Origin: Polaribacter sp. MED152
GTDB taxonomy: Bacteria > Bacteroidota > Bacteroidia > Flavobacteriales > Flavobacteriaceae
Reading direction: 5' to 3'
Assembly (NCBI RefSeq): GCF_000152945.2
Contig: NC_020830.1
Span: 1,870,501-1,934,500 of the forward strand
DNA length: 64,000 nt
The notes below the pieces were generated by a model, which saw only the letters and a program-made list of their open reading frames with translations, had not been told where the DNA came from and did no database searches. Below, one piece after another: positions 8,765 through 19,012 of this stretch. A program made the position numbers and the translations under genes. How positions within the stretch are numbered: position 1 is the first letter of the stretch; each line of letters begins with the position of its first letter.

Positions 8765-9907
8765 TTAATTATACTTTACTTTTCGAATTACTCTCATTGC
8801 CTCTTTATATTTTACATAGGTTGTTTTATCCTGTAAATTTTTAATGTAATATTTAGCCTGTCTAAGCAATTCAGGTGCATCTAAATATCCATTTAAATAA
8901 CACAATAAATAATTTGTTGGTAACCTAAAAACATCTTCATGCTCTGTAACCGACAATGAAATATTGTTAGCTATTTTAGCTACTATTTTATTACTATTAG
9001 TATAAATATGGGTAATAATTTCTGCATCATATTTAGGGGGTTCAAACAGAAATTCTTTGACAATATGATGTTTACCATTGTCTTTAAAATCAATAATTGT
9101 TTTCTCTAATGGGTAATGTGTTTCTACCTTATCTAAACCTAATAAAATATATTCTGTTACTATAAATGATTTTTGATTGTAAGAAATTTGAACATCATCT
9201 AATGCAGAAAAAAACAAACGAACTTGTTCATTAATAAGCTCTATATCTACCCTAGAATAATAGGTTTCTGAATTGATTGTTTTTTGCTCTCCTGCCCAAC
9301 ATAACACAAATTGTTCATTGAAAACTTTATATTGAGGATTGTACTTTTTCTTATGATTATTTATAAACTCAAAAACGCCATTTAAAGTAAGCTCTATATT
9401 ATTTCTAGCATTTTTCTCTATAGATGCAACAATAGACCTGTTTGTATTTCTAAGTTCAAAAGAATCTCCTACAAAAGGCATAGAATTGCTTCCTCTTCTA
9501 TAAAAAATGGTATCTCTTCTATATTTCCAAGCGTTTTTTAAAAGAGAAGTTATTGTATTATTAGCATAAATGGTAACCAAACCCACTACTTTATGACGTG
9601 GTAAGCTAGGAAAAGGAACATTTTCGTATTCAATTTTGGGCGGATTTCTTAAATACGCATTTACCAAATTTTGAATTTTACTATCATCAAAAAAATCGAC
9701 ACCAATTATCTTATTTTCTTCATCTTCAATACCAATAACAATGTAAGAATTGTTAGCAGGATTTGTATTAGACAAAGCACAAATGTGCTTTAAAAACTTG
9801 GCTTTACCTTCTTTTGAGCCTAAGGATAATTTTTGCTTTTTATCATAAAAACTATTCTCATCATTATGTGAGAGTAGATTTTTAATTAATAAGCGTTTAT
9901 TTATCAT
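8765..9907 (-). CDS. Schlafen AlbA_2-type putative nucleic-acid or nucleotide-binding protein
   Basis: A 380-residue protein. Residues about 20-150 show the AlbA_2 (Schlafen-type) pattern: an E/KG-type start near KFLKHICALSNTNP, a glycine-rich strand YIVIGIEDEENKIIGVD, then ARG/PPK-like segment RNPPKIEYENVPF. AlbA_2 domains are linked to nucleic acids or nucleotides and are often fused to ATPase or HTH modules. Here the remaining 230 residues match no domain I recognise, although IDFKDNGKHHIVKEF and the C-terminal helices look structured. It is 2 bases from the aldo/keto reductase gene and may be co-transcribed with it and the SDR. Confidence 0.7.
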   Translation of the reverse strand: MINKRLLIKNLLSHNDENSFYDKKQKLSLGSKEGKAKFLKHICALSNTNPANNSYIVIGIEDEENKIIGVDFFDDSKIQNLVNAYLRNPPKIEYENVPFPSLPRHKVVGLVTIYANNTITSLLKNAWKYRRDTIFYRRGSNSMPFVGDSFELRNTNRSIVASIEKNARNNIELTLNGVFEFINNHKKKYNPQYKVFNEQFVLCWAGEQKTINSETYYSRVDIELINEQVRLFFSALDDVQISYNQKSFIVTEYILLGLDKVETHYPLEKTIIDFKDNGKHHIVKEFLFEPPKYDAEIITHIYTNSNKIVAKIANNISLSVTEHEDVFRLPTNYLLCYLNGYLDAPELLRQAKYYIKNLQDKTTYVKYKEAMRVIRKVKYN

Positions 9908-9909
9908 TT

Positions 9910-10776
9910 TTAAGCTACTTCTTGTCCATTACTTGCTTCTAACAGTAAAAACCAATCTTCTAGTTCTAAATTGATTTCTAAGGCCTTATTTGCGTTTAAA
10001 ATGCGCTGTTTATTTGTTGTACCTATTACTGGTGATACCTTAGCAGGATGTTTAAGAATCCATGCCAATAGTAAAGTATCTTCTGTACAATTGTATTTCT
10101 TAGAAAACCTTTTTAATAGTTCTTTTATACTTTTTGTTTGATACGTTTCTTCTCTAAAAACACTTCCTAAAGGACTCCAACTCATAGGTTGTATATAATT
10201 TTGAAGCATTTGGTCTAAAGTACCATTATTCATTGCTGAATTTTGCGTTAGAGAAAACTCAACCTGATTTACGTCTACAGAAACATGATCTGAAATAAAA
10301 CTTACTTGAGAAGGTGTAAAATTAGAAACTCCAAAATTGACAATTTTTCCAGCATCTTTTAAAATTGTAATTGCTTCTGCAATTTCTGTAGGATTCATTA
10401 AAGGGCTTGGTCTGTGCAGCAAAAAAGTATCTAGATAATCTGTTTTTAAATTTTTTAAAGATTGTTCTGCACTCCAAATAATATAATCTTTAGCATAATT
10501 ATAATGCTTCACCTTATTATTTCTGGTTTCTCCTGGATTCTGTATTCCACATTTTGTTATTAGCTCAATACTTTCTCTACTTACAGAACTTGCTTTAAAA
10601 GCAACTCCAAATTCGGCTTCTGTAGTATAATCGCCATACAAATCTGCGTGATCAAATAGTGTATTCTCATTTTCTACACAAAACTCAATCATATCTGCAG
10701 CTTCTTTGGTGGTAAAATTTTTACCCCATTTGCCCCAAGACATGCACCCAATAATTATTTTTGATGTTGGTTTCAT
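9910..10776 (-). CDS. Aldo/keto reductase
   Basis: A 288-residue NADPH-dependent aldo/keto reductase of the YdhF-like group. The TIM-barrel signatures are present: DHADLYGDY with the catalytic Asp/Tyr, ITKCG with the catalytic Lys, and the LLHRPSP strand with the catalytic His. The VIGTTNKQRI segment near the C-terminus binds the cofactor phosphate. Substrate unknown. The neighbouring SDR starts just upstream (1 base between genes), so the two reductases form a tight pair that may act on the same kind of carbonyl compound. Confidence 0.88.
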   Translation of the reverse strand: MKPTSKIIIGCMSWGKWGKNFTTKEAADMIEFCVENENTLFDHADLYGDYTTEAEFGVAFKASSVSRESIELITKCGIQNPGETRNNKVKHYNYAKDYIIWSAEQSLKNLKTDYLDTFLLHRPSPLMNPTEIAEAITILKDAGKIVNFGVSNFTPSQVSFISDHVSVDVNQVEFSLTQNSAMNNGTLDQMLQNYIQPMSWSPLGSVFREETYQTKSIKELLKRFSKKYNCTEDTLLLAWILKHPAKVSPVIGTTNKQRILNANKALEINLELEDWFLLLEASNGQEVA

Positions 10777-10777
10777 A

Positions 10778-11527
10778 CTAATTTTTATTAATCATTGTTG
10801 CACTGGCTTGTGCTGTTGGATACACTATTAAATCTTCTATATTTACATGATATGGCCTTGTAACTACAAAGTTGATAATATCTGCAATATCTTCTGCTTG
10901 TAAAGCTTTGTAGCCAGAATAAACGGTTTTAGCTCTCTCAGTATCTCCTTTAAAACGAACATCAGAAAATTCTGTTTCTACCAAACCAGGATGAATGGCA
11001 GATACTCTAATATTGTAATCGTTTAAATCTAACCTCATAGACTTATTTAAAGCGTTTACAGCAAATTTAGATGCACAATATACATTACCATTCTTATAAA
11101 CATCTTTACCTGCTGTAGAGCCAATATTTACAATAAAACCACTATTATTTTTAATCATAGTTGGTAAAATTGCTTTGGTTACATACAGTAATCCTTTTAC
11201 GTTAATGTCTAACATTGCATCCCAATCGTCTATACTACCTTCTTGAATGGTAGCTAAACCATGAGCATTCCCTGCATTATTTATTAAAATATCGATATTC
11301 TTAAAGTTCTCTGGTAAAGATGCTATTGCTGATTGTGCTTCTTCCTTTTTTGAAACATCAAATTGCAAAGTAGTAACTTCTGTTTGCTTACTTAATTCAG
11401 ACTTTAATTCTTGAAGTCTTTCTGTTCTTCGTCCACAAAGAACTAATCTAATATTATTTTTAGCAAAAAGCTGAGCGGTTGCTTTACCTATACCTGAGGT
11501 TGCACCTGTTATAAAAGCTGTTTTCAT
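10778..11527 (-). CDS. Short-chain dehydrogenase/reductase, YdfG-like
   Basis: A classical SDR of 249 residues: the glycine motif GATSGIG at 8-14, NNAG at 83-86, Ser137, and the catalytic YxxxK with Tyr150 and Lys154. The overall sequence is close to the YdfG group, which oxidises L-allo-threonine, 3-hydroxypropionate and related hydroxy acids using NADP. The exact substrate cannot be told from sequence. First gene of a minus-strand set with the aldo/keto reductase and possibly the AlbA_2 protein. Confidence 0.88.
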   Translation of the reverse strand: MKTAFITGATSGIGKATAQLFAKNNIRLVLCGRRTERLQELKSELSKQTEVTTLQFDVSKKEEAQSAIASLPENFKNIDILINNAGNAHGLATIQEGSIDDWDAMLDINVKGLLYVTKAILPTMIKNNSGFIVNIGSTAGKDVYKNGNVYCASKFAVNALNKSMRLDLNDYNIRVSAIHPGLVETEFSDVRFKGDTERAKTVYSGYKALQAEDIADIINFVVTRPYHVNIEDLIVYPTAQASATMINKN

Positions 11528-11610
11528 GGGTTTAATTTGGTTCTTTAAAAATAGGAAATCTAGTGCTTAAGCACCTTTTTTAGTGGCTATAATTTTCATC
11601 AATTATTAAC

Positions 11611-11640
11611 AAAGAAAAAGTCACCCTCCTCAGGGTGACT
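11611..11640 (-). terminator. Terminator of the 308-residue lipoprotein gene
   Basis: A 9-bp perfect stem (AGTCACCCT with AGGGTGACT, 11619-11627 and 11632-11640, 4-base loop) is followed on the minus strand by a T-rich run (11611-11618). It lies 60 bases after the stop codon of the minus-strand lipoprotein gene. It is unusually GC-rich for this region. Confidence 0.82.
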
Positions 11641-11699
11641 CCTCTTTCAATTGATTGTCGAGAAACAACCAATCAAAAATCAACTAACCAAACTTTATT

Positions 11700-12626
11700 T
11701 TAATTTCTTCTGTTCTTTACTTTTCTTTTTATAATAGTACGTTTTCTGTTGCTATTTCTTACAAGGTCTTTCGCACTTTTAACAGATTCTTCACTCTTTT
11801 TGAATTGTATAAATCCTCTTCCTGAAAAATCGTATGTTGTTTCTGAGTTATAGTGGAATAAACTTATTCTACCATCATTAACAACGCTTAATTCGAACTC
11901 TTCAATATCTCCATTATCATAATTCAATGTTAAAATTTTTAGGTCTTCAAAACCATTTACATCAAACACTTCATAGCCTCCAACAAAGTTCCAATTAATA
12001 TCTGCAACTTGCATGCCAAAGTCATCTTGAGAACTCCTAAAAGTTGTTAAATTTTCTGGTGTAAATTCAAGATAATTTTCATCATCAAAAGTATTTGGTG
12101 TACCCCCTGTTGAACTTACTTTTTCCCAAGCTAAATACTCCTGTAAAAAGTATTCTATGTTTTCATAAAATAGTTTATCATAATCAAAAGTATTTACATT
12201 GTAACCTATTAAATAGTAACTTACATTTTGTCTAAAGTTGTACAATACAATTTCATTATCAGATAAAATACTTACTTCAAAATCGTTTGCACCATCTATA
12301 TCATGATTAGTAGCCAGTAAACCATTAAAAGTACCATAAGTACCTACATCTATCCCTAAACCATTTCCTGTTCTTCCAATATCAACAATATTATTGTTTG
12401 CATATAAAATGCCATTTAAGAATGATAAAGTAAATGCTCTAGAAACATATGGAATATCTCCTGTTCCTGTTGTTCTGTGATAATCTACATACCATAAATC
12501 GTAGCTAGAAACAACTTCGTTTATTGTAGGTTGATAGTCTACAAAACCATCATCATAAATTGTTGTACAAGAACTTAATAAAGTACCTGTAATAATAACT
12601 GTGAATAGTAGTTTTAGCGTTTTCAT
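11700..12626 (-). CDS. Large lipoprotein of unknown function
   Basis: A 308-residue protein with a lipoprotein signal (MKTLKLLFTVIITGTLLSSC, Cys at 20). The mature part is rich in aromatic residues, Asp, Asn and Gly and looks mainly beta (SYDLWYVDYHRTTGTGD, then repeated Y/N/D-rich strands). It ends in a very basic tail (about the last 20 residues, RNSNRKRTIIKRK-like) that is odd for an exported lipoprotein. Related flavobacterial proteins sometimes carry an enzyme name in databases that the sequence does not support. No catalytic motif is visible. It is a single gene with its own terminator. Confidence 0.65.
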   Translation of the reverse strand: MKTLKLLFTVIITGTLLSSCTTIYDDGFVDYQPTINEVVSSYDLWYVDYHRTTGTGDIPYVSRAFTLSFLNGILYANNNIVDIGRTGNGLGIDVGTYGTFNGLLATNHDIDGANDFEVSILSDNEIVLYNFRQNVSYYLIGYNVNTFDYDKLFYENIEYFLQEYLAWEKVSSTGGTPNTFDDENYLEFTPENLTTFRSSQDDFGMQVADINWNFVGGYEVFDVNGFEDLKILTLNYDNGDIEEFELSVVNDGRISLFHYNSETTYDFSGRGFIQFKKSEESVKSAKDLVRNSNRKRTIIKRKVKNRRN

Positions 12627-12779
12627 AAGCCTTCTGTTTTATGGTTATGCTTAGTAATATTCAAATTGCGTGCCAAAAAATAAAAAGCATAATTAATTAC
12701 ATATAATCCATTAATAATCAAACACATAATAAATAGAGAAACTTTAAATAAAATTAAGAATCAAATTTCTTTGTAAAAG

Positions 12780-12808
12780 AAAAAACGAACTCAATGAGTT
12801 CGTTTTTT
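12780..12808 (-). terminator. Terminator of the atp operon
   Basis: The stem CGAACTC/GAGTTCG (12786-12792 and 12796-12802) with a 3-base loop is extended by A/T pairs, with a T-run on the minus strand side. It lies about 70 bases after the atpG stop codon, beyond the duplicated 3' segment. The flanking A and T runs could make it work in both directions. Confidence 0.85.
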
Positions 12809-12816
12809 TATATTTC

Positions 12817-12891
12817 TAATAATTTGACTTCGTCTAATTATTTAATGCTTACTCTTTTAATAATTTGACTTCGTCTAATTATTTAATGCTT
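12817..12891. repeat. Two direct copies of the atpG 3' end
   Basis: The identical 34-base segments 12817-12850 and 12858-12891 lie 41 bases apart. The right-hand copy contains the last codons and stop of atpG (A-L-N-N-stop) plus the bases after it; the left-hand copy repeats this beyond the stop codon. A recent slippage or tandem duplication is the simplest explanation. Confidence 0.9.
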
Positions 12892-13741
12892 CAGCACCAC
12901 CAACAATTTCTAAAATTTCGTTAGTAATTGCTGCTTGACGTGCTTTGTTATACGTTAATAATAATTCGTCACGTAAATCTTTTGCATTATCTGTCGCTTT
13001 ATGCATAGCTGTCATTCTTGCTCCATGTTCAGAAGCAAAACTATCTCTAACAGCTTTATACAATTGAGTTTTTAAAGATTTCGGAATTAAAGCTTCTACA
13101 ATTTCTTCTTTAGAAGGCTCAAAAATATAATCAGAATTTACAGCAGCTGCATCTCCACCTTCAATAGGTTTGATAGGTAAAAATTGCTCTACTTGTGGCA
13201 ATTGTGTTGCAGCATTCTTAAATTGGTTGTACACCAATTCTATCTTATCATAAGTACCTTCTGTATACAAATTCATTAACTTCTCTGCAATTGCAGAAAC
13301 ATTATCAAAAGTTAATTCGTCATAAAGGTCGTTTCTACTTGCAACAATACTGCATGTTTTAGATAAAACATCTTCACCTTTTTTACCAATGGCAAAAATC
13401 TCTACATTTTTATCTGAATACTTTTCAGCGATTGTTTTATTAACAGTTTTAGTGATAGAAGAATTAAAACCCCCACATAAACCTCTGTTAGAGGTTACAA
13501 CTACTAATAACACTTTAGAAACTTCTCTTTGAGTTGAATACGCTCCACCAGTATCACCTTCTAAAGTTGCACTTAAATTTTGCAACAACTCTGTTAATTT
13601 AGATGAATAAGGACGCATTGCAACAATTGCATCTTGCGCTTTTTTCAACTTTGCAGCAGATACCATTTTCATGGCAGATGTAATCTGCATTGTTGATTTA
13701 ATAGAGGTTATTCTATTACGTATTTCTTTTAAATTCGCCAT
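12875..13741 (-). CDS. atpG: ATP synthase gamma subunit
   Basis: The gamma subunit is the central rotor shaft of the F1 motor. The 288-residue protein has the N-terminal helix MANLKEIRNRITSIKSTMQIT with AMKMVSAAKL and the C-terminal helix RMTAMHKATDNAKDL...NKARQAAITNEILEIVGGAEAL that run through the alpha/beta ring. Last gene of the minus-strand atp operon, separated from atpA by a long perfect hairpin. Its last codons and stop are repeated directly downstream. Confidence 0.97.
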   Translation of the reverse strand: MANLKEIRNRITSIKSTMQITSAMKMVSAAKLKKAQDAIVAMRPYSSKLTELLQNLSATLEGDTGGAYSTQREVSKVLLVVVTSNRGLCGGFNSSITKTVNKTIAEKYSDKNVEIFAIGKKGEDVLSKTCSIVASRNDLYDELTFDNVSAIAEKLMNLYTEGTYDKIELVYNQFKNAATQLPQVEQFLPIKPIEGGDAAAVNSDYIFEPSKEEIVEALIPKSLKTQLYKAVRDSFASEHGARMTAMHKATDNAKDLRDELLLTYNKARQAAITNEILEIVGGAEALNN

Positions 13742-13759
13742 TCTTAACTTGTTACTTAG

Positions 13760-13801
13760 TAGTTAAAAGATTTTAGAGCCTAGTCTAAAATCTTTTAACT
13801 A
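13760..13801 (-). promoter_or_regulatory. Perfect 18-bp stem-loop between atpA and atpG
   Basis: Bases 13760-13777 and 13784-13801 are exact reverse complements with a 6-base loop. On the minus strand the structure begins 7 bases after the atpA stop and ends 18 bases before the atpG start. No strong T-run follows it, so it is more likely an mRNA-stabilising or processing element (or an attenuator) than a full terminator. A similar hairpin follows atpE. Confidence 0.8.
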
Positions 13802-13808
13802 AATATAT

Positions 13809-15404
<1,596 letters not shown>

Positions 15405-15407
15405 TTA

Positions 15408-15965
15408 TTAAATTTTTGGAATGTAATGACTATTGTCAAATTCCTTTTTCAATTCACTTAAATGATTAGAGATACTTGCATCATACTGCACATCTCCAAC
15501 TCTTAAAATAAAACCACCTAGAATAGAAGGATTCACCTCGTTTTCTAAGTTTGCTTTTTCGCCTGTTAAAGCTACAATTTTAGCTAATACTTGTGCTTCA
15601 ATTTCTGGGGAAATAGGCACAGCTGTTGTAACTTTAGCTACTTGTGTATTTTTATCAAAATCATAAATGATAGAGTATTGCTTAGCAATAGCTTCTAACA
15701 TTGCAATTCTTTTGTTTTCTTGTAAAAGATTAAAAAGACCTAATGTGATGTTGTTTATTTTGCTAGAAAATGTAGCTTTTAAAACATTCATCTTGTCTGC
15801 AGATTTAATAACAGGACTTTCTAAAACTACAGAAAGCTCTTTACTATCATCTATAGTAGCTTCAATAAGCTGCATATCTTCATGCACAGCAGATTCATCA
15901 TTAGAATCTTTAGCAAGATTTAAAATAGCTTTTGCGTAACGTAATGCTGCTCTTGCGTCTTTCAT
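15408..15965 (-). CDS. atpH: ATP synthase delta subunit
   Basis: A 185-residue delta (OSCP) subunit, which ties the top of F1 to the peripheral stalk formed by b. The N-terminal six-helix domain (ARAALRYAKAILNLAKD) and the C-terminal GGFILRVGDVQYDASISNHLSELKKEF segment are both typical. Starts 4 bases after atpF and precedes atpA, the usual order. Confidence 0.95.
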   Translation of the reverse strand: MKDARAALRYAKAILNLAKDSNDESAVHEDMQLIEATIDDSKELSVVLESPVIKSADKMNVLKATFSSKINNITLGLFNLLQENKRIAMLEAIAKQYSIIYDFDKNTQVAKVTTAVPISPEIEAQVLAKIVALTGEKANLENEVNPSILGGFILRVGDVQYDASISNHLSELKKEFDNSHYIPKI

Positions 15966-15969
15966 AAAA

Positions 15970-16470
15970 TTAGTTTAAAGTTACGTCTTTTAAAATACCT
16001 TCTACTAAATCTAATTGGTCTTTCTTAGAAGATAATTCTTTCTTAATTACAGATTCTGCTATACCTATAGATAACTCTGCAACGTTTTTCTTTAACTCTG
16101 CTAAGGCTGCTTGCTTTTCTTGCTGAATTGATGCTTGTGCAGTTTCAATTAACTTAGTAGTTACCTCTTTTGCATCTTCCTTTGCATCTGCAATAATTTT
16201 ATCGCTAATTTCTCTAGCTTCTTTCATCATTGCTTCTCTTTCAGCTCTTGCTTCTTTTGCTAACCTTTCATTATCTGCAGTTAAATTTTGCATTTCTTTA
16301 CGTGCATTTTCTGCAGCAGCTAATGCGTTTTCAATTCCAGATTCTCTTTCTTCTAAAGAGTTTAAAATTGGTTTCCAAGCAAATTTTACCATCAATCCAA
16401 TTAACACTAATAGTAATACTGTAAGTATTACAAATAATCCAATTGAAAAATCTTCTAATAAAGCTCCCAT
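15970..16470 (-). CDS. atpF: ATP synthase b subunit
   Basis: A 166-residue peripheral-stalk subunit: one N-terminal membrane helix (about residues 9-30, SIGLFVILTVLLLVLIGLMVKFAW), then a long charged coiled coil (EERESGIENALAAAENARKEM...). It dimerises and connects the a subunit to delta. Separated from atpE by 93 bases containing a long perfect hairpin, and 4 bases from atpH. Confidence 0.96.
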   Translation of the reverse strand: MGALLEDFSIGLFVILTVLLLVLIGLMVKFAWKPILNSLEERESGIENALAAAENARKEMQNLTADNERLAKEARAEREAMMKEAREISDKIIADAKEDAKEVTTKLIETAQASIQQEKQAALAELKKNVAELSIGIAESVIKKELSSKKDQLDLVEGILKDVTLN

Positions 16471-16506
16471 TCTGTAATATAATTTTTATTTTTTACTTGT
16501 TTAATT

Positions 16507-16545
16507 AAAACACAATTTATAACCAACCGTTATAAATTGTGTTTT
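16507..16545 (-). promoter_or_regulatory. Perfect 17-bp stem-loop between atpE and atpF
   Basis: Bases 16507-16523 and 16529-16545 are exact reverse complements around a 5-base loop. On the minus strand the structure begins 18 bases after the atpE stop. It is not followed by a clear T-run, so transcription probably continues into atpF. It could protect the upstream atpE message from 3' decay and so raise output of the c subunit, which is needed in many copies. Confidence 0.82.
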
Positions 16546-16563
16546 GTTTGTTTTTGGATTTGA

Positions 16564-16776
<213 letters not shown>

Positions 16777-16790
16777 TTAAACAAATTTGA

Positions 16791-17927
16791 TTAATGAGCT
16801 TCTTCATGTTCTTCTACAGCCATACCTATAAATAATGCAGAAAGCATTGTAAAGATATAAGCCTGTAAGAAAGCCACTAAAACCTCAATTAATATTATTA
16901 AAAATGATAACACTGAAGAAAGAAATGTTGCACCAGCAACACCAAAGCTTTCTTTAAGTGTAAACATAATTGCTATTAAACTCATAACTACAATGTGACC
17001 TGCAGTAATGTTTGCGAACAAACGAACCAATAATGAAAATGGCTTAATAATTAATGCACCTACTAATTCTATAATCGCCAAAAATGGTCTAATTAAAATT
17101 GGCACACCTGGCATCCAGATCATGTGCATCCAATATCCTTTGTTACCACTAAATGTGTAAACCACTAAAGTAAATATGGCTAATGCAGCAGTAACTGCTA
17201 TTTGACCTGTAACATTAAATCCGAAAGGCAACATACCTAAAAGGTTTAATATCCAAATAAAGAAAAATACCGTCATTAAATAACCTGTAAATCTTCTGTA
17301 GTGCTTTTCGCCAATGTTTGGTTTTGCTATTTCGTCTCTTACATAAATAATTAACGGCTCTAATACTCTAGAAAAACCAGTTGGAATTTGTTTTGTTTTG
17401 TACTGTTTTGCCAATCTTGAAAACCAGAATAACATTAACAAACCAACTAATAAAATTCCGAAAACAGTTTTAGTAATAGAAAAATCTAAAACCTTGTGTG
17501 CATTTGTTGCATGATGTGTTTCATCAAAAGATACTTGAGTAGCACCTTCATCTAATTCATAAATCTTAGAGTGAATTTTGGCAAATTTTAAACCATCTTT
17601 CTCTACGATTACATGACCATCATCATTATGATGAAATTCAGAAGACATAAAAGTTACTAAACCTTCACTCGTCCAAATAATAACTGGTAAAGGAAAACCA
17701 AAATGCTTTCTTTCACCTTCATCATTGGTGTATGAGAATAATGAAAAATCATGAGAGTCTTTAACGTGATGTTTTATGTAAGCACCAACTTCTTCCTTAG
17801 TATTTACTCGACCACCATCGTTTTGATTGTCGTGTTTTTTATCTGAACTAGATGCAAAAATTGTAGCCGAAAAAAGAGCTATTAATGCAATTGTAAGAAA
17901 TTTGATAGATTTTTGTGCAATCTTCAT
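16791..17927 (-). CDS. atpB: ATP synthase a subunit with long N-terminal extension
   Basis: The stator channel subunit of F0. The family region starts near residue 130. The essential Arg is in the SLLVRLFANITAGHI helix, and the C-terminal helix carries VAFLQAYIFTMLSALFIG. At 378 residues it is over 100 residues longer than E. coli AtpB: it has a signal-like N-terminus (about residues 10-25) and an exported His/Asp-rich segment (KHDNQNDGG, HHNDDGH) before the first helix. Long N-terminal domains are common in Bacteroidota a subunits. The His-rich part might bind metal, but that is unproven. Confidence 0.95.
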   Translation of the reverse strand: MKIAQKSIKFLTIALIALFSATIFASSSDKKHDNQNDGGRVNTKEEVGAYIKHHVKDSHDFSLFSYTNDEGERKHFGFPLPVIIWTSEGLVTFMSSEFHHNDDGHVIVEKDGLKFAKIHSKIYELDEGATQVSFDETHHATNAHKVLDFSITKTVFGILLVGLLMLFWFSRLAKQYKTKQIPTGFSRVLEPLIIYVRDEIAKPNIGEKHYRRFTGYLMTVFFFIWILNLLGMLPFGFNVTGQIAVTAALAIFTLVVYTFSGNKGYWMHMIWMPGVPILIRPFLAIIELVGALIIKPFSLLVRLFANITAGHIVVMSLIAIMFTLKESFGVAGATFLSSVLSFLIILIEVLVAFLQAYIFTMLSALFIGMAVEEHEEAH

Positions 17928-17992
17928 GGTAAAAATATGCTTTCTAAATTCGGCGCAAAAATAGGTAATAATTCAAAACTACAAACGCTTTT

Positions 17993-18397
17993 TTAAGATA
18001 TTTTTTTATAATCTTTTTTCTGTAGTATTTGTGCCACGAAAAAAGCCTCTGTTAATAAAAAAATTATCATAGGAATGATGAGCGAAATTCTTGCTGCAAA
18101 ACTTAAAGTTTCTTCGGTAAATATTGATTTATAAAAGATTAAACAAAATAAAACTGGTTTTAAAATAATTGTAGCTAAATAAATAAAACCCAACTGATCA
18201 GATATTTTATTAACAGTAGATAGTAAAAGGAAATTAGTACAAATGATAAGTGAAAATCCTAAATGAAATAGGTATATTTTTTTTAATGAAAAAGGCAATA
18301 TTATTTCTTGTTTTTCTATAACATTTTGATGCAAAAAATGGCTTAAAAAGTAAAGAGCAAAGAAAACTGTAGTATAAAGAAATAAGTTTTTAATCAT
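17993..18397 (-). CDS. Small four-helix membrane protein of the atp operon (DUF6168-like)
   Basis: A 134-residue membrane protein with about four hydrophobic helices (near 5-20, 45-62, 70-90 and 105-127) and few other features. It sits exactly where AtpI is found in other bacteria, between the AtpZ-like gene (8-base overlap) and atpB (65-base gap). AtpI/AtpZ proteins help assemble the c ring or transport Mg2+/Ca2+. Sequence similarity to classical AtpI is not obvious to me. It may correspond to the flavobacterial DUF6168 family, but I am not certain. Confidence 0.7.
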   Translation of the reverse strand: MIKNLFLYTTVFFALYFLSHFLHQNVIEKQEIILPFSLKKIYLFHLGFSLIICTNFLLLSTVNKISDQLGFIYLATIILKPVLFCLIFYKSIFTEETLSFAARISLIIPMIIFLLTEAFFVAQILQKKDYKKIS

Positions 18398-18632
18398 TTA
18401 TTTTCTGTGCTTGTTTAATAAGTGCGTAAATAGCTAAGAAGATAGATAGTAAAGTAATTGTTTGCTCTAAATAAGTGGTTTGAAACTGCTTATCTAACCA
18501 TTGGCCAAGTAAGTAGCCTAAATAAATGGTGGCACCCATTTGCAAACCTGCCCCTGAAAGATGTAACGCTTTATTTAAAGGCTTTTTTGGGTTTGGCTTC
18601 TTTTGAGTTGATTGGCTGTTTTTTTGTGTCAT
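18390..18632 (-). CDS. AtpZ/AtpI-family accessory protein
   Basis: An 80-residue protein with a polar, Lys/Pro/Gln-rich N-terminus and two membrane helices (about 28-47 and 57-74), with the GATIYLGYLLGQWLDKQF motif typical of AtpZ-like F0F1 assembly proteins. Start choice: the ATG at 18632 gives a 62-base overlap with the bactofilin gene. The next Met (residue 32) would cut into the first helix, so the long overlap is probably real. It also overlaps the following membrane gene by 8 bases, suggesting translational coupling. Confidence 0.8.
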   Translation of the reverse strand: MTQKNSQSTQKKPNPKKPLNKALHLSGAGLQMGATIYLGYLLGQWLDKQFQTTYLEQTITLLSIFLAIYALIKQAQKIND

Positions 18633-18969
18633 CTTCTTTATTACTTTCTTTAGAAGGTACTTTCATTGCACAAGATGCATTAAAAGTTGCACCTGGCTCT
18701 ATAGATAATTTCCCAACAACAACATCTCCAGAAATGTTTGCTGCAGCTTTAACCGTAAGCGTTTTTTCTACCTTTAACTCACCAGAAAATTTACCTTCAA
18801 TATCTGAATTAGATGCAGATACATTACCAATTAAAACACCTGTAGCTCCTAAAATTACTCTACCCTTAGTTGTTAAATTACCTTCTAAAGTACCATCAAT
18901 TCTAAAATCACCTTCAGACAAAATATCTCCAGTAATTTTAGTGTTTTTGGCAATTACATTTCTTTCCAT
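18571..18969 (-). CDS. Bactofilin-type polymer-forming cytoskeletal protein
   Basis: A 132-residue protein with one bactofilin domain (residues about 8-100): short right-handed beta-helix rungs such as ITGDILSEGDFRIDGTLEGNL and GATGVLIGNVSASNSDIEGKFSGELKV. The tail from residue 105 is charged and disordered (Lys, Glu, Asp). Bactofilins self-assemble at membranes and help place cell-envelope machinery. It lies between sprE and the atp operon; its disordered tail is encoded by the bases that overlap the AtpZ-like gene. Confidence 0.92.
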   Translation of the reverse strand: MERNVIAKNTKITGDILSEGDFRIDGTLEGNLTTKGRVILGATGVLIGNVSASNSDIEGKFSGELKVEKTLTVKAAANISGDVVVGKLSIEPGATFNASCAMKVPSKESNKEDDTKKQPINSKEAKPKKAFK

Positions 18970-19012
18970 GGTGTAAACTTTCCTAATTTTATATGGGTTT
19001 TTCTCTTAAATT

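Noticed and set aside
11563..11574. The palindrome GTGCTTAAGCAC followed by T bases, upstream of the SDR gene
   Set aside because: With a hairpin loop the stem is only 4 bp, and it lies upstream of a minus-strand gene on the wrong side for a terminator. An operator is possible but unsupported.
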